This document shows, in pieces, positions 24,126-33,156 of a stretch of DNA of 54,803 bases (its first letter is position 1; each line of letters opens with the position of its first letter). The notes beneath the pieces were generated by a model. It was given only the letters and a program-made list of their open reading frames with translations. It made no database searches and was not told the DNA's origin. The position numbers were made by a program, and so were the translations under genes. Source of the DNA: an uncultured Clostridia bacterium (GTDB lineage Bacteria > Bacillota > Clostridia > Oscillospirales > Acutalibacteraceae); NCBI GenBank assembly GCA_947631855.1, contig CANRMX010000007.1, positions 1-54,803 on the forward strand, read 5' to 3'.

Positions 24126-25088
24126 ATGGAAAAGCCCGCCCTGGTTTTGGCCCGCCCGCTGCCCGTGGCGGCAGCCCACATTCTGCGAGATTCCTACACC
24201 CTGCTGGAGATCGACCCCTCCGATCCCGCCTCTCTGGCGGAAGCCCTTTCCCGGGCGGAAGCGTTCATCCCAAACGGCCAGCGGATCGACGAAGCGCTGC
24301 TCAGTGGCGCACCCAATCTGCGCATCGTCAGCGACATCAGCGTGGGGTATGACAATTTCGAGCTCACCGCCATGGCGGCCCGGGGCGTGCTGGGCACCCA
24401 CACGCCCAGCGTGCTGGACGATTCCGTGGCGGACACCATCCTGGGCCTGATGCTGGCCTGTGCCCGGCGGATCAGCGAGCTGGACCGCTATGTGAAGGCG
24501 GGCCGCTGGACGGGCCGGGAGGACAGCGCACTCTTCGGGGTGGAGATGAGCCGCAAAACGCTGGGCATCATCGGCATGGGGCGCATCGGGCAGGCGGTGG
24601 CCCGGCGGTGCCGGCTGGGCTTCTCCATGGAGATCCTCTACCACAATCGCCGCCCCGTCCCCGATGTGGACGCCACCTATATGGCACTGCCCGACCTGCT
24701 GGCAGCTTCGGATTTCGTGCTGGTGATGACGCCTCTCACACCCGAGACCCGTGGGATGATCGGCCTTTCGGAATTCCGGCAGATGAAGCCCACGGCGATC
24801 TTCATCAATGCCTCCCGGGGCCCGGTGGTGCGGGAGGAGGAGCTGATCCAGGCGCTGCGGGAAAAGCGCATCTACGGGGCGGGGCTGGACGTGTACGACC
24901 GGGAGCCGGTGGAGCCCGGGAATCCCCTGCTCCAATTCCCCAACGTGGTGACCACGCCCCATATCGGGTCGGCCACCCGGGAGACCCGGGACGCCATGGC
25001 CATGCGGGCGGCGGAGAATCTGCTGGCCTTCGCCCGAGGGGAAATGCCGCCGGACGTGGTGCCGGAGCTGCGGCAGAAAGCACAATAA
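24126..25088 (+). CDS. D-2-hydroxyacid dehydrogenase (glyoxylate/hydroxypyruvate reductase-like)
   Basis: A 320-residue NAD(P)-dependent D-isomer-specific dehydrogenase. It shows the Rossmann motif GIIGMGRIGQAVA, the catalytic Arg in NASRGPVV, the Glu in DVYDREPVEPGN and the catalytic His in TPHIGSAT. Arg-rich HNRRPVP after the second strand suggests NADP use, though this is inference. It has no ACT or serine-binding C-terminal domain, so phosphoglycerate dehydrogenase is less likely than glyoxylate or hydroxypyruvate reductase. ATG 24126 follows AAGGAG by 9 nt. It forms a single-gene unit with its own promoter and terminator. Confidence 0.88.
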   Translation: MEKPALVLARPLPVAAAHILRDSYTLLEIDPSDPASLAEALSRAEAFIPNGQRIDEALLSGAPNLRIVSDISVGYDNFELTAMAARGVLGTHTPSVLDDSVADTILGLMLACARRISELDRYVKAGRWTGREDSALFGVEMSRKTLGIIGMGRIGQAVARRCRLGFSMEILYHNRRPVPDVDATYMALPDLLAASDFVLVMTPLTPETRGMIGLSEFRQMKPTAIFINASRGPVVREEELIQALREKRIYGAGLDVYDREPVEPGNPLLQFPNVVTTPHIGSATRETRDAMAMRAAENLLAFARGEMPPDVVPELRQKAQ

Positions 25089-25091
25089 CAC

Positions 25092-25129
25092 AAAAAAGGC
25101 AGGGCCTGCACGAAGCGGGCCCTGTTTTT
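25092..25129. terminator. Bidirectional terminator
   Basis: CAGGGCC (25100-25106) pairs with GGCCCTG (25118-25124), with AAAAAA to the left and TTTTT to the right; it ends both the hydroxyacid dehydrogenase and the converging amidohydrolase transcripts. Confidence 0.85.
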
Positions 25130-25140
25130 CTATATGCTGT

Positions 25141-26754
25141 TTATTCGCCGCGCCGATAGACTTCCCGGCCGCCCAGATAGGTGGCCATAACCGGGATCGA
25201 TGCGATCTTCTCCGGCGGCACCGCAAAGGGATTCGCCCCCAGGATCACAAAATCCGCCAGCATCCCCGGCGCGATCCGGCCTTTGAGATTTTCCTCAAAA
25301 CTGGCCTCTGCGCCCCGGATGGTGAAGGAATCCAGCGCCTCCTGCACCGTGAAAGCCTGCTCCTCGAGATAGGGCTTGCCGCCCGCGAGGCTTTTCCGGG
25401 TCACCGCGCACTGGATGCCCGCCAGCACGTCGGGCCGTTCCACCGGGCAGTCGCTGCCGTTGCTCACCGACACCCCGCCGGAAAGCAGCGTCTTCCAGCA
25501 GTAACTGGTGGCCGCCAGCGCCGGGCCCACACGGTCTTCCACAATGCGGGTATCGTAATCCAGAAAAATGCTCTGGGCATAGACGTGCAGTCCCAGCGCA
25601 CGAATCTTCTCCAGCTGGTCGGGCCGGGTGATCTGGCAGTGGACGATCCCATGGCGGTGGTCTGCCCGGGGATGGGCCATGAGCGCTTTTTCATAGGCCG
25701 CCAGCACCCGATCCAGACAGGCGTCGCCGATGGCGTGCACTGCCGCCTGCATTCCCGAGCGGTGGGCCAGGCCGATCATGTCGTCCAGCGTCTCCTGGGA
25801 GAACACCGGGATACCCCGGGTGGACGGATCGTCGGCGTAGGGCCGGGACAGATAGGCCGTGCGCGGCCCCAGCGCGCCGTCGCCCAGCATTTTCAGCGGC
25901 CCGATGCGAAACATCTCGCTGCCATCGCCCGTCCGATTGCCCGCCGCCAGAAAGCCCTCCAGCGCCGGCAGGGAGGCAAAATTGCACTGCTCATACACCC
26001 GCACCGTCAGTTTCCCTTCGGCCTCCAGCTCCCGGTAGGCTTCGTTCACTGTCTCCCAGGGCAGGCCCCGGAACACGCAGTAGTCGTCGGTCTGGCTGCC
26101 GGTGATCCCATAGGAATTGAGAGTTTTGCAGGCGGCCCGCAGCATTTCCTTCACTTCGTCTTTGGTGGGGACGGGCATGGCGTTGTAGATCAGATCCATG
26201 GCGCTGTCGAAGAACCGCCCGTCGGGCTCGCCGTGCTCCATGCCGATCCGCCCGCCCTCCGGCTGCGGGGTATTGCCGTCGATGCCCACTAGCGCCAGCG
26301 CCCGGGAATTCACCGCCAGGCAGTGGCCGCAGGCCCGAATGGCGCACACCGGCCGGGTGAGTGAGACCCGATCCAGATCGTACCGGTCGGGCATTTTGCG
26401 GGTATCAGCAAAGTAATCCTGATTCCACCCCCGGCCTTTGATCCACCCGTCGCCGGGGTGGCGCTCGCCGAAGGCCCGCAGGCAGTCCAGCAGATCGGCC
26501 AAAGAGCCGGTGTGTCCGGCCAATTCCGCCGTAAACAGCGTGCTGCCCAGGGAGAGCAGGTGCATGTGACTGTCGATGAAACCGCTGCACACGAACTGCC
26601 CGGCCAAATCAACCACCCGGGCGTCCGGCCCGGCCGCCGATCGCGCCGCCTGTTCCGGCCCGGCAAAGAGGAAGCGGCCGTCCTCCTCCACAAAGCTGTC
26701 GGTGAGCGGCAGCGTCCCGGTATAGACCGCGCCGTTTTTGTATAGCGTCCTCAT
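25141..26754 (-). CDS. Amidohydrolase family protein (YtcJ type)
   Basis: A 537-residue metal-dependent hydrolase of the amidohydrolase 3 (YtcJ-like) family. The first metal motif is GFIDSHMHLLSLG near residue 60-72, with later His/Asp ligands in AVHAIGDACLD, HGIVHCQ and SNGSDCPVE. These enzymes hydrolyse C-N bonds in amides, N-formyl compounds or exoenzyme inducers; the substrate is not known. No signal peptide. The ATG at 26754 is 7 nt after AAGGAGG; a start 21 nt further upstream would include that ribosome site. Confidence 0.88.
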   Translation of the reverse strand: MRTLYKNGAVYTGTLPLTDSFVEEDGRFLFAGPEQAARSAAGPDARVVDLAGQFVCSGFIDSHMHLLSLGSTLFTAELAGHTGSLADLLDCLRAFGERHPGDGWIKGRGWNQDYFADTRKMPDRYDLDRVSLTRPVCAIRACGHCLAVNSRALALVGIDGNTPQPEGGRIGMEHGEPDGRFFDSAMDLIYNAMPVPTKDEVKEMLRAACKTLNSYGITGSQTDDYCVFRGLPWETVNEAYRELEAEGKLTVRVYEQCNFASLPALEGFLAAGNRTGDGSEMFRIGPLKMLGDGALGPRTAYLSRPYADDPSTRGIPVFSQETLDDMIGLAHRSGMQAAVHAIGDACLDRVLAAYEKALMAHPRADHRHGIVHCQITRPDQLEKIRALGLHVYAQSIFLDYDTRIVEDRVGPALAATSYCWKTLLSGGVSVSNGSDCPVERPDVLAGIQCAVTRKSLAGGKPYLEEQAFTVQEALDSFTIRGAEASFEENLKGRIAPGMLADFVILGANPFAVPPEKIASIPVMATYLGGREVYRRGE

Positions 26755-26789
26755 GGGCGATCCTCCTTGATCCAATCGTTTCTGTCCGC

Positions 26790-26818
26790 ATCATACAACA
26801 AAACGCCGGCGATTGCAA
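26790..26818 (-). promoter_or_regulatory. Promoter of the amidohydrolase gene
   Basis: Minus strand TTGCAA (26813-26818), 17-bp spacer, TATGAT (complement of 26790-26795). Confidence 0.7.
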
Positions 26819-26844
26819 GTTTTTCCGGCCCGATGGAAAAACCG

Positions 26845-26873
26845 TTGCAATCCGCAGAAAAGGATGGTATAAT
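26845..26873 (+). promoter_or_regulatory. Promoter of the MATE transporter gene
   Basis: TTGCAA (26845-26850), 17-bp spacer, TATAAT (26868-26873). It is divergent from the amidohydrolase promoter, only 27 bp away. Confidence 0.78.
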
Positions 26874-26937
26874 TTTCTACGTATGCGAGTGAACCGGATG
26901 CGTCCGGACAAAAAAGCGAATCGGGGAAGGTGCTCAA

Positions 26938-28326
26938 ATGCAGTTTGTCAACGCCCAGAAGATCTGTAAGGGCATGGAAATGGGGGATATTCCCCCCACA
27001 AGGGAGATCGTGAAAAACGCCGTGGGCGTGGCCTGGCCGTCGGTGCTGGAGTCCTTTTTCGTCTGCCTGGCGGGACTGGTGGATACCATCATGGTGGGCT
27101 CCATGGGCTCCTATGCCATCGCGGCGGTGGGCCTGACCACCCAGCCCAAGTTTTTGGGATTGGCGATCTTCCTCTCCCTCAACGTGGCGGTGTCGGCCAT
27201 CGTGGCCCGGCGCAAGGGCGCGGGGGATCGGGAAAGCGCCAACCGGGTGGTGCGGATGCTGCTGCTGGTGACGCTGCTGCTGGCGGCGGTGATCAGCGTC
27301 CTGTTTGTGATCTTTGCCAGCCCCATCGTGCGGCTGGTGGGCTCTCAGCCCGATACCCATGAGGCCGCGGTGCAGTACCTCCAGATCATCATGGGCGGGT
27401 CGGTGTTCAACGTGGTGTCTTTGGTGCTCAACGCCGCCCAGCGGGGCGCGGGGAATACCCGCATCGCCATGACCACCAACATCATCTCCAACACGGTCAA
27501 CGTGATCTTCAATTATCTGCTCATCGGCGGCAACTTCGGCTTTCCCAAGCTGGGGATTCGCGGCGCCGCCATCGCCACGGTGCTGGGCACGGTGTGTGCG
27601 TGCGCCCTGAGCGTGCGGTCGGTGCTGCACCGGGACGGCTTTATCTACCTGGGCGCCGTCAAGGGATGGATCGCCGACAAGCTGAGCATCCGCTCGGTAT
27701 TCAGCGTGGGCTCCAGCGCCTTTGTGGAGCAGATTTGCCTGCGCATCGGATTCCTGCTGTTCTCCATGACAGTGGCCCGGCTGGGCACCACGGAAATGGC
27801 CGCGCACCAGGTGGGCATGAATCTGATGAGCATGTCCTTCTCCATCGGCGACGGCTTCTCCGTGGCGTCGGTCACGCTGATCGGTCAGAGCCTGGGCCGC
27901 CAGCGGGCGGACTTGGCGAAGATATACGGCAACGTGTGCCAGAAGATCGGCCTGCTGTGCGCCTGCGTGATCTCCACGGTGTACTTCATTTTCGGCAGGA
28001 ACATCTTCACCCTGTTCAGCACCGAGCAGCCGATCCTGGATTACGGTGCCACCATCATGCGCATCCTGAGCCTGATGCTGTTCCTGCAGATCGAGCAGGT
28101 GGTGCTGTTCGGCTGCCTGCGGGGCGCGGGAGATACCAAGTTTACGGCGTTTGTTTCGCTGATCAGCGTCACCCTCATCCGTCCGGCCATGAGCTGGCTG
28201 CTGTGCTACCCGCTGGGGCTGGGGCTCATCGGCGCATGGCTGGGGATCTTCTGCGACCAGGCGCTGCGCTTCACCATGACCTTCGTCCGCTTCCGCAAGG
28301 GCAACTGGACCCGGTTGAAGCTGTAG
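26938..28326 (+). CDS. MATE family efflux transporter
   Basis: A 462-residue inner-membrane protein with about 12 transmembrane helices in two similar halves, as in multidrug and toxic compound extrusion transporters that use sodium or proton gradients. The N-half contains AWPSVLESFFVCLAGLVDT and MVGSMGSYAIAAVGL, the family start; the C-half shows QVGMNLMSMSFSIGDGFSVA. GGGGAAGG precedes ATG 26938. Substrates cannot be predicted. A single-gene transcript is likely. Confidence 0.93.
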   Translation: MQFVNAQKICKGMEMGDIPPTREIVKNAVGVAWPSVLESFFVCLAGLVDTIMVGSMGSYAIAAVGLTTQPKFLGLAIFLSLNVAVSAIVARRKGAGDRESANRVVRMLLLVTLLLAAVISVLFVIFASPIVRLVGSQPDTHEAAVQYLQIIMGGSVFNVVSLVLNAAQRGAGNTRIAMTTNIISNTVNVIFNYLLIGGNFGFPKLGIRGAAIATVLGTVCACALSVRSVLHRDGFIYLGAVKGWIADKLSIRSVFSVGSSAFVEQICLRIGFLLFSMTVARLGTTEMAAHQVGMNLMSMSFSIGDGFSVASVTLIGQSLGRQRADLAKIYGNVCQKIGLLCACVISTVYFIFGRNIFTLFSTEQPILDYGATIMRILSLMLFLQIEQVVLFGCLRGAGDTKFTAFVSLISVTLIRPAMSWLLCYPLGLGLIGAWLGIFCDQALRFTMTFVRFRKGNWTRLKL

Positions 28327-28407
28327 CGTTCGGCACTCCGTTCATTCTAAAGGATTTGCAGCCCGCCCTCACCTCCGTGCCTTTCCGCGCGCTTGCAAAA
28401 ATTGTCA

Positions 28408-28436
28408 TTCATAAGCGAGGAACATCGAGTTAGAAT
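28408..28436 (+). promoter_or_regulatory. Candidate promoter of the SASP gene
   Basis: TTCATA (28408-28413), 17-bp spacer, TAGAAT (28431-28436). SASP genes are usually read by the forespore sigma-G factor, and a clear sigma-G box was not found here, so this assignment is weak. Confidence 0.35.
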
Positions 28437-28486
28437 ACTTATTGCAAACGCGAAAAGAAACCATTTTGAATGAAGGAGAGAGCGAA

Positions 28487-28678
28487 ATGAAGAACAATTC
28501 TGTTATGGTCCCCGAGGCCAAGGACGCCATGGAGCGTTTTAAGATGGAAGCCGCCAACGAAGTGGGCGTCAACCTGAAGCAGGGCTACAACGGCGATATC
28601 ACCGCCCGTCAGGCCGGCTCCGTGGGCGGCCAGATGGTCAAGAAGATGATCGAGAGCTACGAGAACAGCCTGAAGTAA
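28487..28678 (+). CDS. Alpha/beta-type small acid-soluble spore protein
   Basis: A 63-residue DNA-binding protein that coats and protects spore DNA. It has the conserved family core: KMEAANEVGVNL (the region around the spore protease site), GDITARQAGSVGGQMVKKMI and a short Lys-rich end. ATG 28487 lies 6 nt after AAGGAGAG; a start 45 nt upstream lies before that site. Its presence is the best sign in this window that the organism forms endospores. A strong terminator follows. Confidence 0.95.
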   Translation: MKNNSVMVPEAKDAMERFKMEAANEVGVNLKQGYNGDITARQAGSVGGQMVKKMIESYENSLK

Positions 28679-28694
28679 ATCTGATGGCGGAGAG

Positions 28695-28722
28695 GCGCCC
28701 TGTCTTCGGACGGGGCGCTTTC
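28695..28722 (+). terminator. Terminator of the SASP gene
   Basis: GCGCCCTGTC (28695-28704) pairs with GACGGGGCGC (28709-28718) around a TTCG tetraloop and is followed by TTTCT. Confidence 0.85.
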
Positions 28723-28727
28723 TCGTT

Positions 28728-29156
28728 TCATTCATAATCCTCCAGCACCGCCCGGGCCCGGGAGAGATTTTCGGTCCAGATGCCCGCTTTCAGGATCGCC
28801 ACATCCTCCTGGGGCAGCAGGGCAACGTCCGCGCTGGATGTGAGCACCGGGCTGCCCCGGCCGTTTTCAAAGACGCATATCTTCCCGTTGGACAGGGTGA
28901 TCAGGTAGGCAGGCCCGGCGGAAGCGGCGGGTTTGGGGGCGGAGGCGGACGAAACCGCCGGGGAAGGAGAAGGTTTTTTCGCGGTTTCTTGACTTGAGGC
29001 AGAATTTGGGATATAATAGCTTGCAGCCACCTCTTGGGCCGCGTGGATGTCCCGCCGAAGGGCCAGTGCTGCCGCGGAGATCACCAGCGCCGCCACCGTG
29101 AGGAGCAGCAGGACCAACGTGTATTTCCTGTAGATTTTGGAGGACTCTTTTTCCAT
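28728..29156 (-). CDS. BofC-like membrane-anchored protein
   Basis: A 142-residue protein with an N-terminal transmembrane helix (about 13-33), a Ser/Pro/Ala-rich linker (about 50-80) and a C-terminal domain of about 60 residues. The latter, with ITLSNGKICVFENG, LLPQEDVAILKAGI and RARAVLEDYE, resembles the BofC C-terminal domain (forespore checkpoint factor in Bacillus). GGAGGTGAT lies 5-6 nt before the ATG at 29156. It is divergent from the penicillin-binding protein gene. The name is by resemblance; function in this organism is unproven. Confidence 0.68.
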   Translation of the reverse strand: MEKESSKIYRKYTLVLLLLTVAALVISAAALALRRDIHAAQEVAASYYIPNSASSQETAKKPSPSPAVSSASAPKPAASAGPAYLITLSNGKICVFENGRGSPVLTSSADVALLPQEDVAILKAGIWTENLSRARAVLEDYE

Positions 29157-29170
29157 AAAATATCACCTCC

Positions 29171-29206
29171 GGCATAGTATGCGTCCCTTTTTCCCGTTCT
29201 ATGCCA
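29171..29206. promoter_or_regulatory. Inverted repeat and sigma-G-like promoter in the BofC/PBP gap
   Basis: GGCATAG (29171-29177) and CTATGCC (29200-29206) form an inverted repeat 22 nt apart between the divergent genes. The same bases on the minus strand read GCATA, 18 nt, CATACTA, which fits the Bacillus sigma-G pattern. Transcription would then begin at the edge of the ribosome site, which argues against it, so an operator is an alternative. Confidence 0.4.
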
Positions 29207-29241
29207 GAGCTTTAGCCGATCACAGGCGAAAGGAGACAGAT

Positions 29242-31806
29242 ATGGCCAGACGTGCAGATATGAACCGATACACCACACCCCAGCGTGGGCAGACTTCCCA
29301 GTGCACCGAGGGCGAATTGGCCCAGACCGCCGGCGCTACCGCCGCCAGCGTAGGGGGCATGGTCTGGAAAGCGATCAAGACCGTCCTCTGGGTGGGGCTC
29401 ATCGCCGGGGTGCTGGTGATGCTTTCCGTGGCGTCCTATATTTTCAGCTTCCGCAATTCCGCTCCGCCCAACATCTATGCCATGAGCCTGAGCTATTCCA
29501 GCATCGTCTATCTGGATCACAACGACGGCACCTCGGAGGAATACCTCTCTCTGTATGGCAACGAGAACCGGGTGTGGGTGCCCTTAAGCGACATCCCCGT
29601 GTATATGACCACCGCCCAGATCGCCATCGAAGATCACCGCTTCATGGAGCACAAGGGCGTGGACTGGCGCGGCACTTTGGGGGCCGTGGCCGGTCTGGTG
29701 GGGTATGGCAATAACCGGGGCGGCTCCACCCTGACCCAGCAGCTCATCAAGAACATCACCGGCGAGACCCAGGTGAGCATCAAGCGGAAGATCAAGGAGA
29801 TATTCACCGCGCTGAACCTGGAGGGCGGCTATACCGACGAAAACGGCGTGCATCACGCGGGCTACAGCAAGGAAGAAATTCTGGAAGCCTACCTGAACAT
29901 CGTCAACTATGGCGGTACCTGTCAGGGCGTGGAAGCTGCCGCCAACTACTATTTCAATAAATCTATCAGCCAGTGCTCTCTGGCCGAGTGCGCTCTCATC
30001 GCCGGGATCACCCAAAATCCCTGGCAGTACAATCCCATGATCTTCCCGGAGGATTCCAAGGAGCGCGCCGAGGTGGTGCTGGACCGCATGCTGGAGCTCT
30101 CCGAGGGCGGCGAGCTGGTGAGCAGGCTCACCGCGCCCATCACCCAGAGCGAGCACGACGCCGCAGTGGCCGAGCTGGAAAGCATGGACTTCCTGGGCGT
30201 GGAAGACACCAGTGGGGAAGAGGAAGACGAGAAGCAGGATAGCTGGAACTGGTATATCGACCTGATGTTCGAGGACGTGGTGGAGGACTTGCAGGCCAAG
30301 TTTGGCTATTCCGAAGCCGTGGCCGTGGACATGATGTACAACGCCGGTCTGGAGATTCACAGCGCCATGGACCTGGAGCTCCAGGAGGACGTGGAGAATT
30401 TCTTCCTCACCACCGATTCTCTGGCGGAAGACCCCGCCGTGGAGCTGGGCTTTTATATGATCGACCCCTACACCGGGCGCACCATGGCCGTGGTGGGCGG
30501 CCGGTATGAGAAGCAGGGCAACCGTCTGTATGATTTCGCCACCGACGCCGCCCGGCCCTCGGGCTCTTCCATCAAGCCCATCGGGCCCTATTCCGTGGGC
30601 ATCATGACCCGGGAGATCACCTTCGGCTCCGTGCTCAAGGACGAGCCGCTGCCCAATTATCCCAACGGCGGCCCGCAGAACTTCAGCCGCACCTACGAGA
30701 AAAACATGAATGTGGATATCGCCATCGCCAAGTCCCAGAATGCTCCGGCGGCTTGGCTGTGCAACACGGTGTCGCCCGAGTCCTGCTATGATTTCCTCAC
30801 CCAGTCCCTGCACATGACCTCCTTCACCGAGGAAGATTCCCACAGCATTTCGGCCATGGCGCTGGGCGGCCAGAGCTGGGGCGTGAAGGTGGAGGAGATG
30901 GCCGCCGCGTTCAGCATCTTTGCCAATGGCGGCGTGTACCACAAGCCCATGACCTACTACTATGTGAAGGATCACGACGGCAACGTGATCTTGGACAACC
31001 GGGCCGATGCGAATCCCGGCGAACAGGTGATGACTTTGGAGCAGGCCACCGTGATGAATCATCTGCTCCAGTGCCCGGTGTACTATCCCCAGGGGACGCT
31101 CTATGGCTTCTCCGGGTATAACATGACCCTCTATGGCAAGACCGGTACCACCGACGACAGCAAGGACCTGTGGACTATGCTGGGCACGCCCTTCGGGGTG
31201 ATGGGCCTTTGGGCCGGCTATGAGAATCCCAGGGAGCTGTGGGATTCCAGAAGCTCCGCCCGGCCGCTGCAGGCGCTGCTGGATCACCTGCTGGAAAAAT
31301 ACGACTGGTCCAGCGCGCCGGGGTACACTCTCAGCGACAACGTGGTTTCCCGCACCTTCTGCCGGGACAGCGGCAAGCTGGCCGGGCCCAAGTGCTTCTC
31401 CACCGCCACCGGCTGGTACGAGCTCTCCAACGTCCCCGGCACCTGCAACGGCGGCTCCGACCACATCACCGGCAAGAACACCCTGTCGCCGTCCCCGTCG
31501 GCTTCGCCCTCCGCGTCGCCGTCTCCGTCGCCGTCACCTTCGCCCACGGTGAGCGTAGCTCCCTCCATTACGCCTCCGCCGCCCAGCGAATCGCCCACAC
31601 CGACACCGCCTCCGCCCACGGAAGAACCCACACCGCCGCCTACGGAGCCGCCTACGGAGCCGCCTACGCCTACGCCGCCTCCGGCCACGGAAGAACCTAC
31701 GCCCACGCCTACGCCGCCGCCGCCGACCGATCCGCCGCAGACGGAACCGCCTGTGGAAAGTCAGGAGGACCCCAATGTTCAGGCGGCCGACCCGGGAGAG
31801 GGTTGA
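29242..31806 (+). CDS. Class A penicillin-binding protein (bifunctional transglycosylase/transpeptidase)
   Basis: An 854-residue peptidoglycan synthase. A short cytoplasmic tail and one transmembrane helix (about 45-68) anchor it. The GT51 glycosyltransferase domain contains EDHRFMEHKGVDWRG with catalytic Glu130 and GGSTLTQQLIKN. The transpeptidase domain has SSIK (active Ser442), the SQN motif and GKTGTT. The last 110 residues are a Ser/Pro then Thr/Pro/Glu-rich low-complexity tail outside the membrane. ATG 29242 follows AAGGAGA by 5-6 nt. It is a relative of PonA/MrcA; the tail may attach to or span the wall. Confidence 0.95.
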   Translation: MARRADMNRYTTPQRGQTSQCTEGELAQTAGATAASVGGMVWKAIKTVLWVGLIAGVLVMLSVASYIFSFRNSAPPNIYAMSLSYSSIVYLDHNDGTSEEYLSLYGNENRVWVPLSDIPVYMTTAQIAIEDHRFMEHKGVDWRGTLGAVAGLVGYGNNRGGSTLTQQLIKNITGETQVSIKRKIKEIFTALNLEGGYTDENGVHHAGYSKEEILEAYLNIVNYGGTCQGVEAAANYYFNKSISQCSLAECALIAGITQNPWQYNPMIFPEDSKERAEVVLDRMLELSEGGELVSRLTAPITQSEHDAAVAELESMDFLGVEDTSGEEEDEKQDSWNWYIDLMFEDVVEDLQAKFGYSEAVAVDMMYNAGLEIHSAMDLELQEDVENFFLTTDSLAEDPAVELGFYMIDPYTGRTMAVVGGRYEKQGNRLYDFATDAARPSGSSIKPIGPYSVGIMTREITFGSVLKDEPLPNYPNGGPQNFSRTYEKNMNVDIAIAKSQNAPAAWLCNTVSPESCYDFLTQSLHMTSFTEEDSHSISAMALGGQSWGVKVEEMAAAFSIFANGGVYHKPMTYYYVKDHDGNVILDNRADANPGEQVMTLEQATVMNHLLQCPVYYPQGTLYGFSGYNMTLYGKTGTTDDSKDLWTMLGTPFGVMGLWAGYENPRELWDSRSSARPLQALLDHLLEKYDWSSAPGYTLSDNVVSRTFCRDSGKLAGPKCFSTATGWYELSNVPGTCNGGSDHITGKNTLSPSPSASPSASPSPSPSPSPTVSVAPSITPPPPSESPTPTPPPPTEEPTPPPTEPPTEPPTPTPPPATEEPTPTPTPPPPTDPPQTEPPVESQEDPNVQAADPGEG

Positions 31807-31867
31807 CAGGCTTTCCCGATTTGCATATTCTGTGGTAGGCTGTCCTGTGTCCTGGGCAGCCCTACCA
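31803..31867 (+). promoter_or_regulatory. Promoter and 5' leader hairpin of aspartokinase
   Basis: TTGACA (31803-31808), 17-bp spacer, TATTCT (31826-31831) starts inside the last codons of the PBP gene. Immediately after, TGGTAGG (31833-31839) with an inner CTG pairs with CAG and CCTACCA (31861-31867), a long stem at the very 5' end of the predicted transcript. There is no T-run, so an mRNA-stabilising hairpin is likelier than an attenuator. No lysine riboswitch is present. Confidence 0.6.
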
Positions 31868-31893
31868 TGCTGTAAAAAGAGGTTTTGCGAATT

Positions 31894-33105
31894 ATGGCAC
31901 TGATCGTGCAGAAGTTCGGCGGCTCCTCGGTGAAGGACGCCGAACAGATCAATAACGTGGCGGAGATCGTGACCTCCGCCTACCGGGCCGGCAACCGGGT
32001 GGTGGCGGTGGTCTCCGCCCAGGGAGACACCACCGACGAGCTGGAAGCCCAGGGACTGGCGATCAATCCCAGCCCCTCCAAGCGGGAAATGGATATGCTG
32101 CTCTCCGCCGGGGAGCAGATTTCTGCCGCGCTGCTGGCCATGGCCATCGAGGAGCTGGGGTGCCCGGTAGTCTCCCTTTTGGGCTGGCAGGCGGGATTTG
32201 AGACCACCTCCACCCACGGGGAGGCCCGCATCCGCCGGGTGCGGGTGGAGCGGATTTTGAAGGAGCTGGATCAGCGGCGCATCGTGGTGGTGACGGGCTT
32301 TCAGGGCGTCGACCGCTACGGCGACATGACCACCCTGGGCCGGGGCGGCTCGGACACCAGCGCGGTGGCCATAGCCGCGGCCCTCAAGGCGGACCTGTGC
32401 CAGTTCTACAAGGACGTGGACGGGGTGTACACCGCCGATCCCAGAAAAGTCCCCGGCGCCCGCAAGCTGGATTTTATCTCCTACGATGAGATGCTGGAGC
32501 TGGCCACGCTGGGCGCGCAGGTGCTCCACAACCGTGCGGTGGAGATGGCCAAGAAGTACAACATCCGGCTGGAGATGCTTTCCAGCCTGACCCGCACCCG
32601 CGGTACCATCGTGAAAGGGGAACGTAAAATGGAAGAAATGCTGCTCAGCGGCGTGACAAAAGACGACAACACCGCCCGCATCTCGGTGATCGGCGTGCCC
32701 GACCGCCCCGGCATGGCCTTTAAGATTTTTTCCACGCTGGCGGCCAAGGGCATCAACGTGGATGTGATCCTCCAGTCCATCGGCCGCAACGGCACCAAGG
32801 ACATCAGCTTTACCGTGCCCAGCCCGAAGATGGAGGAGGCCGTGGCCCTGATCGAGGAGCAGCGGGAAAACTGGGGCGTGACCGACATCATTTCCGATGA
32901 GGACGTGGCAAAGGTTTCCATCGTGGGCGCGGGGATGGAGACCCATCCCGGCGTGGCGGCGGAGATGTTCGAGGCGCTGTTCAGCCAGAACATCAACATC
33001 CGCATGATCTCCACCAGCGAGATCAAGATCACCGTGCTGCTGGACAAGGCCGACGGGGATCGGGCGGTCAAGGCGATCCACGACAAATTCTTCGGCGACG
33101 TGTGA
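31894..33105 (+). CDS. lysC: Aspartate kinase
   Basis: Phosphorylates aspartate, opening the lysine, threonine and methionine pathways. The 403-residue protein begins MALIVQKFGGSSV, the family signature, has GFQGVD, GRGGSDTSA (nucleotide site) and DVDGVYTADPR, and ends with two ACT domains (about 265-403) for amino acid feedback. Within the gene, AAAGGGGAACG and ATG at 32630 (MEEMLLSG) may allow an internal start giving the small ACT-domain subunit, as happens in Bacillus aspartokinase II; this is inference. ATG 31894 lies about 10 nt after AAGAGGT. Confidence 0.95.
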   Translation: MALIVQKFGGSSVKDAEQINNVAEIVTSAYRAGNRVVAVVSAQGDTTDELEAQGLAINPSPSKREMDMLLSAGEQISAALLAMAIEELGCPVVSLLGWQAGFETTSTHGEARIRRVRVERILKELDQRRIVVVTGFQGVDRYGDMTTLGRGGSDTSAVAIAAALKADLCQFYKDVDGVYTADPRKVPGARKLDFISYDEMLELATLGAQVLHNRAVEMAKKYNIRLEMLSSLTRTRGTIVKGERKMEEMLLSGVTKDDNTARISVIGVPDRPGMAFKIFSTLAAKGINVDVILQSIGRNGTKDISFTVPSPKMEEAVALIEEQRENWGVTDIISDEDVAKVSIVGAGMETHPGVAAEMFEALFSQNINIRMISTSEIKITVLLDKADGDRAVKAIHDKFFGDV

Positions 33106-33156
33106 TTTTCCGGATCCCGGCAGTCGCGCCAGCGATTGCACAAAAACCCAAAGCGT

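Noticed and set aside
31833-31893. Lysine riboswitch before aspartokinase.
   Set aside because: The leader is only about 55 nt, a single hairpin without the five-helix core or terminator of that riboswitch.
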